Assembly (NCBI GenBank): GCA_050948905.1 | Contig: JBMNES010000001.1 | Coordinates: 2,542,001-2,606,000, forward strand | Direction: 5' to 3' | Source of the DNA: DTKD01 sp050948905 | GTDB lineage: Bacteria > Armatimonadota > UBA5829 | DNA: 64,000 nt | Shown: piece after piece, positions 35,117 through 44,965 of the stretch | Numbering within the stretch: position 1 is the first letter of the stretch | How the letters are laid out: each line of letters opens with the position of its first letter | The notes under the pieces: model-generated | The model's input: the letters and a program-made list of their open reading frames with translations, nothing else | What the model was told of the DNA's origin: nothing | The model's database searches: none | Position numbers and translations under genes: made by a program

Positions 35117-36919
35117 TTATGGGGTTACGCCGGTCATCACAATGATCTCGTAAGGCGTAGCCCCCCAGCCATAGCCGGGCAAGGCTCGAACCACCCCAGG
35201 GTCTCGAACAGAGAAACCGCTGATGCTGCGGGAAAGCGGGAGAGTGCGTCTTCTTTCCTTCATATACTTCTGAAATCTCTCGAACCAAAGCTCAGGAGGA
35301 TCGGCCTCCCTTTTGAACTCTGCCATACAATCTTCCGGATCCCGCAGATAATCCCGCCATAGTTTCGATTTATGCACCAAATACCACGTCTCAGTAGCCG
35401 GATAGGTGTCGACTTCGGAGGTCATCAATATCACACGCATAGGAAATCCAGCGGCATTCAGTTCGACAACATCATCGTCGCTGCGAGGCAGCCAGATAGC
35501 GGTTACATCCATCCTCCAAGCCGCCAGCCACGGCAAATCTGAGTATACCACCCCACGCAATCCGCCTGCACTTAAAGACACGAAGAACTCGTTGGGGTTT
35601 GCGATCTCGCTTCGAGGCGCTGGATTGCGGAGTACCATAATCTGCGCCACAGAGGGCAGGCACGATGCTGCGATAACCACTCCGATTGCTAAATTGATAT
35701 ATACCGGGTGTAACTTACGATCGTCTATAATCTGGAAAAAGTATGCCGAACCGAATATTCCGAATATGGGTGAAAATAGAATAATGGCGCGAGTATCCAC
35801 ATTAAATACTGCGAAAACAACCACTGAAAACCCGACGGCCAAATAGATGAATCTTCTCACCATATTGCCGGATTCGGACCTGAATCTGTAAAGCATGCTG
35901 ACTACCACCATAGGCAGCATAGCCAGTCCGAGTATAGGGACAAACGCCAGGATCAGTTTGGAAGAACCGGCGATCAGTTTCGTTGTGAATGCATTGAAGT
36001 GCTCTAGTGGGAATAATATAGCCCGTGCGATGTTTCTTACACCTTCATCGGTCGTGCGAAACAGAACGTCGCCTGGATAGACCGTGGAGTCCACGAAAAC
36101 ATCCCATGCATTGGCAGCGAGAATTGAGCCACCGGTAAGAGAAGCGTTGCGGTATGCCCAGGGCGCTATCATCACCGCCACCGCTGCCACAAAGACAGCC
36201 GCATGCCATCGCCTGCCTTTAACACCGAATGCGTAGTGTATGGTGAGCGGGATGATCAAAAACAGCAATATGTGATTGATCATAAAGAGCAGGGCGGTGA
36301 AAAACGCTGAGAAAATCAAGAAGCCAAGATTGACAAACCGCCGGTTGCTTGAGGCCGTTCTTTGATGAAACAGCACACAAAATAACAGCAAAGAGAACAC
36401 AAAGGACGCCATAGTCCATTCGGTGCCGGAAGCGCCTGCATCGATAACCGGCCCACTTACCGCCACTACGGCTGTAGCGAGCAGGCCTACCCGTATATCA
36501 AATACGAGCCACCCGAGCACAAACGTGCTGAGAATGATCAGGATGAGAAAAAACAATGAGACCCAAATAATAGCCTGATCGCTGGGGCCCTTTTTGTAGT
36601 ACAGAGCAGCTACTGCGTAAGGAAATACAGGGGCTGTGTTAATCTCTGCCGTCCGACGCCCACTGTCGGCCATCAAGCCAACATTAAAAGGGCGAATAAC
36701 GCGCGTAGTGAAGCCCTGGCCCTTAGAGATGTTTTTTGCTACCTGTGCTATATCTATGGCGTGCCTATCCGTAAGACCAACAAATGTCGTCTTATAGTAC
36801 AAAGCCCCGAAAAAGGCCAGCGCGCCGATAATTATTGCGGTCCAGATGATTTTTTTCCACGGCAGTTTTACAGTCATCCGCCGTCGTTTCACAGCACCTG
36901 GATATAACTCAGTGTTCAA
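35117..36919 (-). CDS. GT39/ArnT-like integral membrane glycosyltransferase
   Basis: A 600-residue polytopic protein with about 11-12 hydrophobic helices. After the first helix comes GLTDRHAIDIAQVAKNISKGQGF, where an early acidic loop in GT-C enzymes (usually DE or ED) is replaced by D-R-H-x-I-D. A soluble C-terminal domain of about 150 residues follows. GT-C enzymes move sugars from polyprenyl-phosphate donors to lipids, proteins or glycans outside the inner membrane. The start TTG 36919 has AAGGAG 6 bases upstream. It is last in the exosortase-containing run, 24 bases after the GT4 gene. Confidence 0.75.
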   Translation of the reverse strand: MNTELYPGAVKRRRMTVKLPWKKIIWTAIIIGALAFFGALYYKTTFVGLTDRHAIDIAQVAKNISKGQGFTTRVIRPFNVGLMADSGRRTAEINTAPVFPYAVAALYYKKGPSDQAIIWVSLFFLILIILSTFVLGWLVFDIRVGLLATAVVAVSGPVIDAGASGTEWTMASFVFSLLLFCVLFHQRTASSNRRFVNLGFLIFSAFFTALLFMINHILLFLIIPLTIHYAFGVKGRRWHAAVFVAAVAVMIAPWAYRNASLTGGSILAANAWDVFVDSTVYPGDVLFRTTDEGVRNIARAILFPLEHFNAFTTKLIAGSSKLILAFVPILGLAMLPMVVVSMLYRFRSESGNMVRRFIYLAVGFSVVVFAVFNVDTRAIILFSPIFGIFGSAYFFQIIDDRKLHPVYINLAIGVVIAASCLPSVAQIMVLRNPAPRSEIANPNEFFVSLSAGGLRGVVYSDLPWLAAWRMDVTAIWLPRSDDDVVELNAAGFPMRVILMTSEVDTYPATETWYLVHKSKLWRDYLRDPEDCMAEFKREADPPELWFERFQKYMKERRRTLPLSRSISGFSVRDPGVVRALPGYGWGATPYEIIVMTGVTP

Positions 36920-36943
36920 GTAGCTCTCCTTCGCATAGCCTGA

Positions 36944-38125
36944 TCAACGACCCGGCTGATAAGCTTTGATGGTCTCCTCATAGGCCTGCTCCAGCTTTGT
37001 TACACTTGATTTCCAAGAGAAGTCCCTGACTACCTTATCTCGCCCGGCCTTGCCTGTTTCCTGGGCCGATTTCTGGTGATCCAATAATTTAATTACCTCA
37101 TCTATCATATCAGAAATGCCATCTGCTTGAACAACTCCCGGACAACCTGCTCCCAGCGGTCGGGTCGATATGGAGGTAGTCACTACCGGCAAAGCCATCG
37201 CCATAGCCTCAAGTATTTTATTTTGCACCCCTACAGCCACCCGCATCGGGACCACAGCTAACGTTGAAGAGTCAAGATAAGGTCGAATATCGTCGACGAA
37301 ACCGGTGACCGTGATGCCGGGGTTCTCTTGCAGTCTGAGGATATCCGAAGGCGGGTCACTGCCGACAATGACAAACTCGGCATCGGAATATCGAGTTTTT
37401 ACTGCTGGAAACACATTAGTTGCAAACCATGTTGCGGCTTCAGCGTTGGGGTAATAGCCCATTTTTCCACTGAAGACAATTCGATGAGGAGATTTTTCTG
37501 ATCCCATAGGCGCGAAATATTCCGTGTCGACGCCATTTGGAACCACTTCAATCGTAAGTGAGGGGCCAAGCGACTTCAGTTCGCTGCATTCGGAATCTGA
37601 TGTTATGACCACTTTTTGGAATGAAGATAACACACGAGGCTCATAGCGCTTGAGTTTGAAATGTTCCTCCACCATAAGCAGGCGGCTGACAGGATTCCTT
37701 TTTGAGAACCTCATTTGACCGAACAGGCCGGTCAGACAATCCACCGAGTCGAACACTATCGGCGTCTGCCCACAAACACCAGCAAAATGCGCGGCCCTTA
37801 AATGCTCGATGTGCACCACATCGAATTTCTCTGCTGCGGTTAATTTTCTGAGGTAAGCTTGCATCGCCGGCGACCAGCAATAGGCCGCGCAGAGAGGAGT
37901 TGGGGTCGGAAGCGCCATAAGCGACTGCGTCATACCTCGCAATTTTGAATGAGGCACTATATGAAATTGCTTCACTACCTCTGCAAGTTCATCGAATCCT
38001 GCCTTTTTGTTTTCGCCGAGCGCGGCGACGTGTATGTCGTGACGCTGGGCCAATTCTTTTATGAAATGAAATGGCCGCACCCTTATTCTGGATGGGACAT
38101 ACGGTGCAATGAACAGAATTCTCAT
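36944..38125 (-). CDS. GT4-family glycosyltransferase
   Basis: A 393-residue GT-B protein beginning MRILFIAPYVPSRIRVRPFHFIKELA and containing VVPNGVDTEYFAP, KMGYYPNAEAATWF, ITVTGFVDDIRPYL and KILEAMAMALPVVTTSI, the donor-binding E-x7-type region. It resembles sugar transferases found with PEP-CTERM/exosortase systems. ATG 38125 overlaps the preceding gene's TGA by 4 bases (ATGA), so translation is coupled; the in-frame codon at 38191 is unlikely. It is cytoplasmic and uses a nucleotide-sugar donor. Confidence 0.87.
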   Translation of the reverse strand: MRILFIAPYVPSRIRVRPFHFIKELAQRHDIHVAALGENKKAGFDELAEVVKQFHIVPHSKLRGMTQSLMALPTPTPLCAAYCWSPAMQAYLRKLTAAEKFDVVHIEHLRAAHFAGVCGQTPIVFDSVDCLTGLFGQMRFSKRNPVSRLLMVEEHFKLKRYEPRVLSSFQKVVITSDSECSELKSLGPSLTIEVVPNGVDTEYFAPMGSEKSPHRIVFSGKMGYYPNAEAATWFATNVFPAVKTRYSDAEFVIVGSDPPSDILRLQENPGITVTGFVDDIRPYLDSSTLAVVPMRVAVGVQNKILEAMAMALPVVTTSISTRPLGAGCPGVVQADGISDMIDEVIKLLDHQKSAQETGKAGRDKVVRDFSWKSSVTKLEQAYEETIKAYQPGR

Positions 38126-39312
38126 GACATCAGCCCATCGTAAAGGGAGAGCAGCCTCTGCCCTACCCTTTCCCAGGAGTATTTCTCGCACACCAATCTG
38201 CGCCCGTTTGCACCTAGTTTATCGGCCATCTCGCGATCAGTAAGAATTTTAGTCACGGCGTTGGCAAAGTCGTCAGGGGTATCCGCTATAAGCAGATGCT
38301 CGCCGGAATTGACAGCCAAGCCCTCTGCCCCGATGGATGTCGATACCACAGGTAAACCCATAGCCAGTGCGTTCAATATTTTGACTCGGACGCCGCTACC
38401 GGAGCGCAGAGGCACGATAAAGACGCCGCACTGGCGCGAAAGTTGCCTGTCATCATCCACGTAGCCGATAATATTGACTCGCTTATCCTCAGCCAGGGCT
38501 AAAATGGAATCCACAGGCTTTTGGCCAGCGATAGTCAGGCTGCAATCAGGAACCTGCTGGGAGACCAGTGGCAAAATCTCTCTGTAAAAATACAGCATAG
38601 AATCAATATTGGGTGGCCAATGCATCGTTCCGATTGATAGAATATTCTGTGAACCCTGCATGCGTTCAATTGGCTGAAAATGTTGGACATCCACGCCAAT
38701 GGGTACCGCCTGCACTGATTTCAGGCGATCGTCCAGAGACTTCAGGCTCCTGACATCCTGTTCGCTTACCATAAGGACTAAATCGCTGCGCCTGCATATA
38801 TCAAGCTCGTATTTGCGTAATTTCGGCCACTCGAATGCAGCGTAAGTGCGCATTGGAAGATTCTCAGCAGTTTGAGCAATTCGCTCGATAATCAATGATT
38901 CAACGTTGTGATTGTCCAGCACCACTTTATAAGGGCCATTGAAATCCACAAATTGTGCCATCTGCAAATGGTCTATGTGGATCACATCGGGCTTGAAAGC
39001 TGCGATTGCCTCTCTAATGGCCTGTTGCATCTGTGAGCGATAGTCCCTGTTGATTATAAACGAACGACCGGTGATGATGCTGGCGGTTAAATCGGCCAGT
39101 TGACTGATTTTGGTTCGTTTTAGATCTACCTCGAGGCCATCGCCAAGTTTCCTAAGTTCCGGGATCAACCGGGCCTCTTCCTGGCCTCTCAAATACGATA
39201 CAGTGAAAACTTCGTGGGCTGAGGAGAGGATTTTCAGCGTGTGATACGATTTTATCTTGCCGCCGGAGTCCAAAGGGAGCGGAAATAGATGTGCTAGAAA
39301 GAGTATTCGCAT
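38122..39312 (-). CDS. GT4-family glycosyltransferase, exosortase-locus type
   Basis: A 396-residue GT-B enzyme: MRILFLAHLFPLPLDSGGKIKSYH at the N-terminus, then VIHIDHLQMAQF, VVLDNHNVES, VPIGVDVQHFQP, GTMHWPPNIDSMLYF and VKILNALAMGLPVVSTSIGAEG. The usual Glu of KILEA is Asn here (KILNA), which may alter donor binding. It resembles the sugar transferases of exosortase/EpsH systems. It starts 7 bases after the EpsI-family gene and overlaps the next GT4 gene by 4 bases. Confidence 0.87.
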   Translation of the reverse strand: MRILFLAHLFPLPLDSGGKIKSYHTLKILSSAHEVFTVSYLRGQEEARLIPELRKLGDGLEVDLKRTKISQLADLTASIITGRSFIINRDYRSQMQQAIREAIAAFKPDVIHIDHLQMAQFVDFNGPYKVVLDNHNVESLIIERIAQTAENLPMRTYAAFEWPKLRKYELDICRRSDLVLMVSEQDVRSLKSLDDRLKSVQAVPIGVDVQHFQPIERMQGSQNILSIGTMHWPPNIDSMLYFYREILPLVSQQVPDCSLTIAGQKPVDSILALAEDKRVNIIGYVDDDRQLSRQCGVFIVPLRSGSGVRVKILNALAMGLPVVSTSIGAEGLAVNSGEHLLIADTPDDFANAVTKILTDREMADKLGANGRRLVCEKYSWERVGQRLLSLYDGLMS

Positions 39313-39319
39313 ATATAAT

Positions 39320-39985
39320 TCACTCGACGGATTGGTTTGAAGATGTGGTTAATGACCTGACGATCTCTTTGGAAGCGGCTGCAAAAAACTTGCGTATTTT
39401 GTCCTCGGTGTCCTTCTCGGAGATCAGGACGGGGCTGGTGGCTCGAACGTAAGCCCACCCGTATTGGGACGGATGCAGCCTGCTCAAAGCCATCTTCAAT
39501 TGCTGAACAGTGAAGTTGTGCTCCGTATGGGCTCCCCGTGCGAAGAAGTATATCGCCACGCTTTGTGCCCCGGAGTTAGGCTCCTCGACAAACAATTTAA
39601 CTGCATCTATCTTGCGGCCTGCATAAGGGATCTTCGCGGTAGATTGCTTCACGTTGAATCCGGATCCGCTGAAACACATCTCAGATACGTGCCAACTCCG
39701 GCGGTCGTTGCCTTTGTAGATTACCATTAGCTCTAACGGAGTGCCGTATTTGTCGACGTAAACCCGCTTCAAGGAGTCCTTTGCCGCGATGTTCCAGCCT
39801 TCGAGGGATTGCTTGTCAAACTGTAATGGCTTGCCACTGCTGGTCCAGGAGCCAATTTGTGCGGGCAGGGAGGCGAGATCAGAGCCTGCGGGCGCGATGG
39901 ACTCTCTCGTGTGCGCCCAACAAGTTATCGCAATCGAAATAAACAATATCAGGACGACTGCGGCGTAGTTCGGGCGCTTAGCCAT
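39320..39985 (-). CDS. EpsI-family exosortase partner (DUF3485)
   Basis: A 221-residue protein with an N-terminal membrane anchor (YAAVVLILFISIAITCWA) and the DUF3485 pattern: LPAQIGSWTS near the start, ELMVIYKGNDRRSWHVSEMCFSGSGF in pieces (about residues 85-111, with the conserved Cys) and VAIYFFARGAHTEHNF. EpsI proteins accompany exosortases and are needed for exopolysaccharide production in Methylobacillus; the biochemical role is not settled. It overlaps the exosortase gene end by 37 bases in another frame. Confidence 0.9.
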   Translation of the reverse strand: MAKRPNYAAVVLILFISIAITCWAHTRESIAPAGSDLASLPAQIGSWTSSGKPLQFDKQSLEGWNIAAKDSLKRVYVDKYGTPLELMVIYKGNDRRSWHVSEMCFSGSGFNVKQSTAKIPYAGRKIDAVKLFVEEPNSGAQSVAIYFFARGAHTEHNFTVQQLKMALSRLHPSQYGWAYVRATSPVLISEKDTEDKIRKFFAAASKEIVRSLTTSSNQSVE

Positions 39986-40821
39986 TCAAACCCCCAATTT
40001 ATGAAAAACAGAATTACGATAGCGGCCAAGAAGAGCAATGGGCTGGAATAATCGTGATATATTCGTAGAGCGATCTCCCAATTCCAATACGACCCCACCA
40101 GCGCGATTGATGTTATTCTCACGATGTTTGCTATCAGAGCAATAGGCAGCGCTAGGAAGAATAGAACCCATTTGAGCTTCGGAGGCAGATTCGTGATATA
40201 TGCGAAAACCGCCGTGACGCCGACTAAAGCCACCAGTGAGCTCATTCCGCTGCACGCCTGCGCCACCTCGAAGCTGAACCCGTCAACGCTGAGTTGAATC
40301 CCGGCGCGAACGACTTCCAGTCCGGTCAGGCTCAGAAGCGATGCAGTGGCTGTACTCGCCATAATCTGCATTGGTAAGCCCAGCCTGTCCAGCACTCCCC
40401 CCGGCACCGGAATCATAAATATCATATATGCCAACGGGAACGCCATCAGTTTCACTAATGCGAAGCCGTGGAAATAGATGCAGCCTCCGAGAATTAACAG
40501 AATAATAGATAGCGCAGACGGCCCGGACACATCGAGAATCACACCAGTTAGATGCAATATGATCGCAACAACGATTATCACCAAGCCCCAGCGGGATGGA
40601 TCACGAGACAGCTTCTTCGCCTCAGACCATTTTTTCCAGACGAAGTAACCACAGACAAATGGGACAAGATAGGCAAGGGAATACTGAGTATCCTGCTGCC
40701 ATTTTTCCCATAGATATTGAAACGTAGGGAGATACATCAGCACAGCCAGAAACGTGACTGAGTATATCCAACGCTTCTCGGCCCTATTTGCAAGTGTAGA
40801 TTTTGTTTCGTTTGTTGACAT
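39949..40821 (-). CDS. Exosortase (PEP-CTERM protein-sorting transpeptidase)
   Basis: A 290-residue protein with about eight membrane helices. The catalytic triad motifs of exosortase/archaeosortase are present: Cys in EVAQACSGMSSL (about residue 192), Arg in IANIVRITSIAL and His in YHDYSSPLLF. It cleaves PEP-CTERM tails and probably attaches proteins to the surface. Three candidate substrates lie at 22171, 30065 and 30658. It is in an operon: 19 bases after the large DUF5060-type protein gene and followed by the EpsI-family gene. Confidence 0.92.
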   Translation of the reverse strand: MSTNETKSTLANRAEKRWIYSVTFLAVLMYLPTFQYLWEKWQQDTQYSLAYLVPFVCGYFVWKKWSEAKKLSRDPSRWGLVIIVVAIILHLTGVILDVSGPSALSIILLILGGCIYFHGFALVKLMAFPLAYMIFMIPVPGGVLDRLGLPMQIMASTATASLLSLTGLEVVRAGIQLSVDGFSFEVAQACSGMSSLVALVGVTAVFAYITNLPPKLKWVLFFLALPIALIANIVRITSIALVGSYWNWEIALRIYHDYSSPLLFLAAIVILFFINWGFEWLSARTTPQSS

Positions 40822-40840
40822 CTTATAGCCAAACAGCGGT

Positions 40841-43800
40841 TTATAGCTGTTGCACTTTCGCTTTGAAGGTTCTAGTTATCGTTTGTTGCGGCGCAATGGA
40901 GCTTATAGTCCAGTTTACCTCACTTTTGGCCCCGTCGTAATTGCCGCCGCTGACTTCAGCGCTGCCAGTGATATAGGTCATCTGAGCCGGAACCTTTGCA
41001 GAGATCAGAGCATTGTTCACCGCTGTAGTAGAATTGTTTTTGCATTGAAGCGTCAGCGTTATAATCTGTCCCGGATACACGCTTTCGGAAGACGTAAGTA
41101 TTTTCAATTCTAACGCCGGTGCAACCGGATAGATTTTGCAGGCCGTATCAGAAGCAAGATTCTGAACTGATAGAACTATATCGCCGTTTACACATTGTTT
41201 ATCTTCGGTTTTGATGACTACTCCCGTAATGGTATTCCACCATTCCGCTTTGTAGGGGCCATCTTTAAACCCCGACACGGTCACACTGCCGCTAACGGCC
41301 GGAACGCTCACCCTGTCGATTGTCTTTTTCCATGTGGCTGGCTGGTTGTCGATCCACAGATGAGCACGATTATTGACCAGGTCCTTCTGTCCCCAGGCTC
41401 TCAATGCAGGTGTGGATGTGACAGCCCTGGCATCTACGTAATGGCCATTGGACAGAGGGATATCCTCCATGAACGACTGGTAATATTTTATATAACGGGT
41501 CAAACCATATTTGCGGACAGCGGCGATCCACCAGCAGATATTGGCCGTGGCTTCAGAATCGACATGTCCCCACACAAATTTTCGAAACCAAACACCGGAG
41601 ACGTCGTCTGCCAGTTCCTGGCTTTCGCCCGTATAGTAAATGCCTTTATATGGGCTGCCGTATATATTCGGTCCTCTTATCCCTGTTTCGCCCCACATCG
41701 CGGGCTTACCGATGCGCTGACTATAACTGTTAAGCAAAACGCCATATTTTCGCACCGCAAGAGCCGGGTCATAGTCGATGCGGTCGCCCTCAAACCCTCC
41801 ATCGACGAATAGATTTTTACCGGTGACCTCGTCTATGAACTCTATGTCGTCGATCCGGAATATGCCTTCATTATCCGGAGTGCAACTGCATATTATTTGA
41901 ATATTAGCTGTATTTGCATCCGCTGGTGGCTTTATTCCCGTGTATACCACCTGCTGCCAATCGTAAGTTCCTAATGGAGCGTGTGGGGTCGTCCATCCGA
42001 GATAGTCATTTTCATCATAAGCCTTTGACCACACAATGTTGAAACCCACTCTTCTCCATCGTGATTGACCGATATTTTCTCCTTTCGCCCAAAACTTGAG
42101 GGTATAGGTTCGGTTTGGATCAACTGCCACATGATAGGGATTGTAAAAAACGGCTCCGTCTGTGCCGGTGCCTGCATAAGCGGTGATCTTAAAAGATTTG
42201 GACCCTGAGTGTGACTGAGTCGAATCGAATGCAAACTCGCCTTGCGTGCCGACAAATGGTAGTAGCATAGAAGCATTTGACGAATTGATGCCGCCGTCAG
42301 CCCACGCATAGATCCTCGGACCGTGGCTGTCGGGGGTTGTTCTTGTCGGGCCGATATATTCGTGCAGATCTATATAATCACACGATGAGGTTTTCCAGAA
42401 GTCCATCGGTATCGAGTGCCAGAACGACGTTGTTATTAGCGGATTATTTGGGTGGTTCTGGTGCATATAGTCTGCGAAAGCGTTGGCTGCGTTGTAGTGC
42501 TCCCCGCTGAACGGGTTCCCTTCATTACAAAACTCAAACGAGTGAATGTTGGTGGCATATCCGTAGCGGGCAATAACATAACGCCAGAAATATTGCTGAT
42601 AGGTGCGGCCGGCGTGGAAAGCTGATGCATATACGTTGTTATCGCTCTGGCCGCCAGCAGTGCCGTCAGCCTGGATTCGACCGAAGATTTTATCCTGCTT
42701 CTCTTGCAAGCATATTTTAAGATAAATGCCGAGGCTCCTGGCCAACTCCAGCTGATAATCGGCCTTCCACGCCTCAAGCTGCGACACATATTTATAGGCA
42801 TCGAAGTTAGGGCGCGACACCAGTTCGGGGCCAAACTCATCATTATCCAATATCTCACGCAGCGAAACATCCGTGAAATACACAGCGCCGGCAGTCGTGT
42901 TACGCACCTTGATATAAGGTGACATAGTCTTCTGGGAAGGCCCACTGTGCACGTCAATTGTCAACAATGACCAGTCATTATCGCCGCTCAATTTCTGAGA
43001 TTGCACTCCAGCAGCATCCAGATAAGCGCCAAAGTCTTCCTCCCCTGTGACGCCGACTGTCTTTATCCACGCACTAAAACGATAGTCCTTATTGGGCTTG
43101 ACCCCGACATCAGGCACCCACACCTGGCTGTTGCCGGATATTTTACCCGAAAACAAATCCCCTGGTCGGGCCGCTTCAGTAGTCACGTTTAAATTATTGG
43201 GCTGCCATATCCATATTGGAATGCCGCCCTGCCCGCTCAATCCGAACACCACCGGCCCCTGCGACCCCTGCCACCATACTCTCAGCAAGTTAACTTTATT
43301 GGCAGCATAGTTAGTATATGCGTCATCCATTGCATAGGTTACGGTGGTGCTGTCGCTAAGCCCGAGCAGGTTCAAATATGCGCCGTCGCTGGTTTCAAAA
43401 TAACGTGAATCAGTGGAGCTAACTCGCACAAAACCCCGATTTGACGAGGTGATGCAGGTAAAGGTGTTAGACGGAGAGTCGTAGGTAGTCGTACCGCTGG
43501 AATCAGTTACCCTAATCTTATATTTCCAAATTCCTGTTGCCTTTGGGCAAAATCTAATGCACCAACAAGGTTGGCCTTGCGGGTAAAGCCAATCCCTTGT
43601 GGTTCCGCTAATTGTAATCGGTCTGCGCTCATAGTCTTGAAAATAAAACGCAGGTTGCACAACAGTCGTCTGCCAGTCGTCATTTGAAAACAATCCATCT
43701 ACGCTAACCCCTACCCCCACGGGCACTCCCGTGCTTGGGGATTCATCATACGGCCAATAGAGATTAGTTGCGGATGTGTTGACATCGAATTTCAACCGAA

Positions 43801-43927
43801 AAACATCATAAAGAGGCACTTGTGTGGCATCGGCAGCGACATTCGAGACCTCCGGGGCGCAGATAGCAGCACTGCAGGTTATAATCGCCAGTATGATAAT
43901 CCTTATCAGCAATCTTGACCTGTTCAT
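40841..43927 (-). CDS. Large secreted glycosidase-like protein with DUF5060-type N-terminus and DUF11-type C-terminus
   Basis: A 1028-residue secreted protein: signal peptide (LLIRIIILAIITCSAAICA), a DUF5060-like beta domain (about 30-160), a TIM-barrel-like region (MDDAYTNYAANKVNLLRVWWQG; FEFCNEGNPFSGEHYN, whose NEG is the likely acid/base) interrupted by a carbohydrate-binding-like module, a second such module (about 600-700), WGETGIRGPN as candidate nucleophile region, and a C-terminal DUF11-like domain (VYPGQIITLTLQCKNNSTTAVNNALI in parts). It heads the exosortase operon, so a role in EPS trimming or turnover is likely but unproven. Confidence 0.72.
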   Translation of the reverse strand: MNRSRLLIRIIILAIITCSAAICAPEVSNVAADATQVPLYDVFRLKFDVNTSATNLYWPYDESPSTGVPVGVGVSVDGLFSNDDWQTTVVQPAFYFQDYERRPITISGTTRDWLYPQGQPCWCIRFCPKATGIWKYKIRVTDSSGTTTYDSPSNTFTCITSSNRGFVRVSSTDSRYFETSDGAYLNLLGLSDSTTVTYAMDDAYTNYAANKVNLLRVWWQGSQGPVVFGLSGQGGIPIWIWQPNNLNVTTEAARPGDLFSGKISGNSQVWVPDVGVKPNKDYRFSAWIKTVGVTGEEDFGAYLDAAGVQSQKLSGDNDWSLLTIDVHSGPSQKTMSPYIKVRNTTAGAVYFTDVSLREILDNDEFGPELVSRPNFDAYKYVSQLEAWKADYQLELARSLGIYLKICLQEKQDKIFGRIQADGTAGGQSDNNVYASAFHAGRTYQQYFWRYVIARYGYATNIHSFEFCNEGNPFSGEHYNAANAFADYMHQNHPNNPLITTSFWHSIPMDFWKTSSCDYIDLHEYIGPTRTTPDSHGPRIYAWADGGINSSNASMLLPFVGTQGEFAFDSTQSHSGSKSFKITAYAGTGTDGAVFYNPYHVAVDPNRTYTLKFWAKGENIGQSRWRRVGFNIVWSKAYDENDYLGWTTPHAPLGTYDWQQVVYTGIKPPADANTANIQIICSCTPDNEGIFRIDDIEFIDEVTGKNLFVDGGFEGDRIDYDPALAVRKYGVLLNSYSQRIGKPAMWGETGIRGPNIYGSPYKGIYYTGESQELADDVSGVWFRKFVWGHVDSEATANICWWIAAVRKYGLTRYIKYYQSFMEDIPLSNGHYVDARAVTSTPALRAWGQKDLVNNRAHLWIDNQPATWKKTIDRVSVPAVSGSVTVSGFKDGPYKAEWWNTITGVVIKTEDKQCVNGDIVLSVQNLASDTACKIYPVAPALELKILTSSESVYPGQIITLTLQCKNNSTTAVNNALISAKVPAQMTYITGSAEVSGGNYDGAKSEVNWTISSIAPQQTITRTFKAKVQQL

Positions 43928-43960
43928 AAATGCTCCCCTGTTGTAACCTTACCCCAGCAT

Positions 43961-44947
43961 TCAAGCACTGTCAAGAAACGCCTCACTTTGCGATTTCGAC
44001 GCTGTCAGACCTGCAGCCGACAATCCTTCAGTATGATATTTCTCAAATCTCGGCACCAAACGCAATAGTCGCCAATAGCCCCTAAGCATTCGAACCGCAC
44101 TAGCTCTTTTCTCCGGTCCAGAACACAGGCGAACTGACCACAGAAGAAGCCGGACGATGGCGCTCAGGGCTATCACTCCTTGCAGTGCATATCTCGCAGC
44201 CCGGCTTTTGTTTTTGCGACGTATGAACTTATATGTGCTCAGATACAGTTGCATATTTGTCCACTCCGCTGCCTGTATGCTGCTTTGCTGGCCGAAGTGG
44301 GTTATGCTTGCAGTTGGTAGATAGTAGATATTCTTGCCCGACTGAAAAATGCGCTGACACAGGTCGGTCTCTTCGAGATACAGAAAATAAGATTCGTCAA
44401 ATCCGGATAGCTCCTGAAGTATACGCCGAGGTGCCATTATACACGCACCGAGCAGATGAGCCACCTGAAAAGGAGTATCGTCCTCCATTTTTACCTTACG
44501 GAACCGGCGCACAATTTTGTCTAAGTACAGGGCCTTCAAAAATAGCCAGCCTATGCTTGGAAACGTCATCCAATTTGACTCCTGTTGAGAGCCATCAGGA
44601 TTTTCTATCCGGCAGCCAACAGCCCCCGCGTCGGGGTTATTCACAAGAAATTCCCGCATAATATCGACTGCGTTTGGTTTCACCACTGTATCCGGGTTCA
44701 ACAGCAGCACATATTCCCCGGTCGCCTCCGCAATGCCGAGATTATTCCCCGCAGCAAAACCCAGATTAGCCTCACTGGCAATCAATTTCACTTGCGGATA
44801 CTGCTCTTTAACCGCGTCCCCTGAACCGTCCGAGGACGCGTTGTCTACCACAATCACCTCGCAACCAGGCGCGTTCTGCCGAATCGACTCCAGACAGTCG
44901 ATTAACAAATCACGAGTATTCCAGTTTACGATGATGATTGAGACCAA
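43961..44947 (-). CDS. GT2-family glycosyltransferase (rhamnosyltransferase-like)
   Basis: A 328-residue GT-A enzyme. VSIIIVNWNTRDLLIDCLESI begins the nucleotide-binding fold; VIVVDNASSDGS, GFAAGNNLGI, VLLLNPDTVV (metal-binding DxD equivalent, N-P-D) and GFDESYFLYLEETDLC (the catalytic-side acidic EE/ED) follow. The pattern matches the WbbL/RfbF-type group that often transfers rhamnose. A hydrophobic stretch near the C-terminus may associate it with the membrane. It ends the 64-44 kb minus-strand run. Confidence 0.87.
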   Translation of the reverse strand: MVSIIIVNWNTRDLLIDCLESIRQNAPGCEVIVVDNASSDGSGDAVKEQYPQVKLIASEANLGFAAGNNLGIAEATGEYVLLLNPDTVVKPNAVDIMREFLVNNPDAGAVGCRIENPDGSQQESNWMTFPSIGWLFLKALYLDKIVRRFRKVKMEDDTPFQVAHLLGACIMAPRRILQELSGFDESYFLYLEETDLCQRIFQSGKNIYYLPTASITHFGQQSSIQAAEWTNMQLYLSTYKFIRRKNKSRAARYALQGVIALSAIVRLLLWSVRLCSGPEKRASAVRMLRGYWRLLRLVPRFEKYHTEGLSAAGLTASKSQSEAFLDSA

Positions 44948-44965
44948 TCCACATACTCCAAAAAG

